DNA of 64,000 bases from Nannochloropsis oceanica (taxonomy: Eukaryota > Sar > Eustigmatophyceae > Eustigmatales > Monodopsidaceae): positions 297,387 through 361,386 of the forward strand of contig CP038124.1 in NCBI GenBank assembly GCA_004519485.1, read 5' to 3'. This document shows positions 61,270 to 64,000 of the stretch, piece by piece (the stretch's first letter is position 1; the number at the start of each line of letters is the position of its first letter). The position numbers and the translations under genes are program-made. Below the pieces are notes generated by a model that ran no database searches, was not told the origin of the DNA, and worked only from the letters and a program-made list of their open reading frames with translations.

Positions 61270-62591
61270 AGGAAGGGGGGGGGGCAACAAGGAGGAATGG
61301 TTAGAAGGAAGAAAGAGGGAAGAGAAAGGAAGACAGAGAATGGGAGACTAAAAGACGGAAGATAGTAGGAAAATGGGGCGCAATGAGATACCTTCACTTT
61401 TATATTTAAAATGTTTATCTTGTTGTACGAAAGCGTGGGTTGTGGTCCTATTCTTGAGAATGCATGGAAATAAATGAGTGGAAACGGGATTAAGTACCAA
61501 TGAAAAAGAAACTGACAGTTGTATTCATCTGTTGGTGTTGTGCGTGTTGTGCATATATAAGTGCATGTTTCCTTCCTTGAGATTTATAAGAAGAAACATT
61601 TTATTTTCGTGCGCGAGGAGGAGGAGACGACGAAGAGAAGTAGAAGCGAGCAAAAGAAGAAAATGAAGGAAGGAGGGGAGAGTGGAAGGGACCAAAATAA
61701 GAGGTGGTAGAAGAAGCCTAGAATGACAACCTACCCACTCGCCCGCCGACAGTGCAAAGAAGAAAAGAGACCAACTGGATGCAAGAAGAGCACAGGCCCA
61801 GCTTACCCACATGTGTTCTTGAGAAGCGTACGGCCCCATTCATTCCCATCTCCTTCTCGTGACTCAACGAATATTTCGATTGTTTGGTGTGATTTTAATT
61901 ACTTAGGCTTTCAAAGCAGCATACAGTTTTAAATTACATGCACACTTCAATTGCATGGGGGCTTACGACATGTCGTGCCTCTTGCACTGTAACCTCCCCA
62001 TCCTTGCTTACTCTTTTGTGGTCATGTGCTTATGTTACACCCTTTTCTAGGCAAATATCCCAACCCATCAAAGAGCCTGAGTCAATATCACGAACAAGTA
62101 AAGCATCTTTTAGGTACGAGCAGCAATTTCATAGTTAGTTGGCCCTGAACTGGTAGTAATTTGTCGAATATCGCTGAAGGCCCTGCCTGAAAAAGTTGGC
62201 GAGCCTTCCCCTCAAGCCTTTTCTACTGCATCTCATTGGGGCCTCGTGCTGTGCTTCCCGGTTCATGCCGCCATACCCTATCGCTTTCTCACACACACGC
62301 GCGCACACAGGACATTTGCAAGATCCCACACTGGGAAAAGCTGCAAGCAAGCTCGCTCTGAGCAATTAGCAAAGCCGTGCGAGCCATGCCCCTCCCTGCA
62401 GGTCCGTCAGCTCGTCCTCCGCTTTGATAACTACGTCCCCACCACCACCAGCCTCGACAATACCGCTGGGGCAGCCATTTCATTTCTCTTGTCGTCTGCC
62501 TTCATTCCAGTAAACCACCACCTACACCCTCCTTCTCCTCGCACGTCTTCCCAGTCCTCCACCTCCAATCACACGCCACTACACCAGAACA
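61270..62591. other. Intergenic, HEDM protein to ankyrin gene
   Basis: 1,322 bp; purine-rich 3' flank first, then balanced sequence. Short frames only, none recognised. Confidence 0.55.
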
Positions 62592-64000
62592 ATGTCATCC
62601 TTATTCACTGCCCGTATCCTCGCCCTTACAATAGCCCCATCCCTCCTTCTTCTCATCACCGGCCCGCCATGCCTTGTCCCCCCTCCCGAAGCCAGCATCA
62701 TTCTTGCCTCATCCATAGCGAAAATCGGCGGGGACAACATAGGTAAGTCTTTTCCCCCACAACGCAGAAAATACGTTTTATGCAAAAGAAGGAGAGGCAA
62801 CAAAAGCCAGGAAATGCTTCGACTCAGAGTGGCCATCAAACGACCGATCTCTCCCTTTTCTCTCTTCCTCCCTCCCTCCCTAGCACTGGCGGGCCTCGTC
62901 TCAGACGTCGTTTCTCGTTACCCCTCATCCCTTCACGCACCTGAAGACTTCACCGCATGGCCTTGGGTGCCTCCCCTTATGCACGCGGCTAAGACAGGGA
63001 ACATGGCGTTGGTGAACATCCTGCTCGAAAACGGGGTAGATCCCATGCGAGGGACTGCTGCCCTGCCGGGGGGAGGGAGGAAGGGATGGCAGCAAGGGAA
63101 CGAGACGCCATTATGGGTGGCATGTAGAGAGGGGCATGTGATTGTCGTGGAAAGATTATTAGAGGAGGTGGGACAAAGCCCTCCCTCCGTTCCTGCATCG
63201 TCCCATTCCTCGGTGGAGAAGGAGACGGAGCAAGAGCAGCAGCAACATCAGGGAGGAGGAGGGGAGGGGGACAGAAAGGGAGGACGGGGGGGACAAGGAC
63301 GACGACGATACCGAGAGAGGTTAGAGATTGAGAGGTGTGTGACAACAGAAGGTGTGACCCCCTTGATGGTCGCGAGTGAGGGAGGGCACGTGGAAGTGGT
63401 GCGGGTGCTCTTGACAAGGTTTTACTCAAGCCCTCCCTCCTCCGTTGGTCCCCTCCACCATTCCTCTCGGGTTTTGAATATGAATTTGAATTTAAACGCG
63501 AATTCAAACAAAGGCTTTACTGCCCTTCACCTTGCGTGTCGGCAGGATCGATCGGATGTCTTGTTCCTCCTCCTGAAAGCAGGGGCAAAGATGGACGACA
63601 GGGTAGGCAGGCGGGAGGGAGGGAGGGAGGGAGGCAACAGGGAGGAATTTATGGCTGGATGGGGGGAAGTAGAGGAGGACAGGGGGTTGGAAGGGAGTGC
63701 GCTGTGGGGCTATAATGGATGGGAGGTGCTGGTCGCATCCAACGCAACAGAGAGCCTATTGTCCCTCCTCTCCGCTTCTTCCTTCGGTCCCTCCCTCCCT
63801 CCCTCCCTCCCTCCCTCCTTCTACAACGACTTGGTGTACGTGGCAGTGGCACATCAGCGGGTCCACATGGTGAAGCTGCTACTGGCACTGCATAGGCAGG
63901 AGGTAGAGAAGGCGCAGCAGCAGCAGCAACAACAGGAGGAGGAGAAGGAGGAGAAAAAGGAGGGAGGAAAGGAGGAAGGAAAGGAGGACGAGACGCCACA
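62592..64000 (+). CDS. Ankyrin-repeat protein, partial at window end
   Basis: Exon 62592-62742, intron GTAAGT...CTAG (62743-62883, phase 1), then an exon open from 62884 to the window edge (about 422 aa visible). The N-terminus is hydrophobic (ILALTIAPSLLLLITG), so it may be a signal peptide or membrane anchor. Ankyrin repeats: PPLMHAAKTGNMALVNILLE with NGVDP, TPLWVACREGHVIVVERLLE, TPLMVASEGGHVEVVRVLL, FTALHLACRQDRSDVLFLLL with KAGAKMDDR, and VYVAVAHQRVHMVKLLLAL. Ankyrin repeats mediate protein contacts; no catalytic domain is visible so far. A donor-like GTAGGC at 63603 just after the fourth repeat could start an intron, but the frame stays open through it. Gly/Arg and Pro/Ser/Leu inserts from GGGA and CCCT runs separate the repeats. 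Confidence 0.85.
   Translation, partial: MSSLFTARILALTIAPSLLLLITGPPCLVPPPEASIILASSIAKIGGDNIGKSFPPQRRKYVLCKRRRGNKSQEMLRLRVAIKRPISPFSLFLPPSLALAGLVSDVVSRYPSSLHAPEDFTAWPWVPPLMHAAKTGNMALVNILLENGVDPMRGTAALPGGGRKGWQQGNETPLWVACREGHVIVVERLLEEVGQSPPSVPASSHSSVEKETEQEQQQHQGGGGEGDRKGGRGGQGRRRYRERLEIERCVTTEGVTPLMVASEGGHVEVVRVLLTRFYSSPPSSVGPLHHSSRVLNMNLNLNANSNKGFTALHLACRQDRSDVLFLLLKAGAKMDDRVGRREGGREGGNREEFMAGWGEVEEDRGLEGSALWGYNGWEVLVASNATESLLSLLSASSFGPSLPPSLPPSFYNDLVYVAVAHQRVHMVKLLLALHRQEVEKAQQQQQQQEEEKEEKKEGGKEEGKEDETP

Noticed and set aside
62246-62746. 166-codon plus-strand frame before the ankyrin gene
   Set aside because: It overlaps the ankyrin first exon in another frame and has no recognisable content; the frame starting at 62592 joins cleanly to the ankyrin repeats.

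Overview
The window is nuclear DNA of a eukaryote, most likely a stramenopile alga. The gene density (about 20 protein genes in 64 kb), GC-rich codon use, short GT-AG introns, long Ser/Gln/Ala/Glu homopolymer tracts and abundant CCCT/GGGA tetranucleotide runs are what I would expect of a Nannochloropsis-type eustigmatophyte. Two protein kinases carry the HRDxSLEN catalytic loop that I associate with stramenopile kinase expansions. The genus is inference; there is no rRNA or organelle marker here. I saw no tRNA, rRNA, CRISPR array or bacterial-type operon. Exons were joined by eye from reading frame, GT/AG borders and homology; every join given below keeps the reading frame.

Layout, left to right. 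0-10.5 kb: BRX1 ribosome-biogenesis factor (+), a C2-domain protein (+), a GCK-domain mitochondrial-type protein (-), Ran-binding protein 1 (-, 5 exons) and a cis-prenyltransferase (+). 11.4-14.3 kb: GPI1/PIG-Q subunit of the GPI-GlcNAc transferase (-). 14.9-20.3 kb: two tandem paralogous divergent kinases (+), one with 5 exons and one without introns. 21.2-25.4 kb: an L-galactose-dehydrogenase-type aldo/keto reductase (+), a sirtuin (-) and a BAP31-like ER protein (-). 26.5-32.1 kb: the spliceosomal helicase Aquarius (-). 32.6-40 kb: an orphan 10-exon secreted protein (+) and a class 3 lipase (+). 40.5-49.5 kb: a very large four-domain voltage-gated cation channel (-, 4 exons, 2,725 aa). 50.1-57 kb: a four-TM orphan protein (+), ribosomal protein bS16 (-) and an ABC1/UbiB atypical kinase (+). 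57-59.5 kb: a gene-poor stretch with a 61-bp tandem duplication and a possible worn LTR-retroelement trace. 59.5-64 kb: a secreted orphan with a duplicated HEDM motif (+) and an ankyrin-repeat protein running off the window (+).

The genes do not form one pathway. Loose themes are the ER and secretory system (PIG-Q, cis-prenyltransferase for dolichol, BAP31, several secreted or membrane proteins) and nuclear housekeeping (BRX1, RanBP1, Aquarius). I did not find a clear new multi-gene system. The most unusual items are the kinase pair, the orphan secreted proteins, the EDEE-filter channel, an intron whose 3' part is about 200 bp of pure CA repeat, and the way GGGA/CCCT repeats serve both as intron pyrimidine tracts and as in-frame Gly/Arg/Glu linkers in exons.
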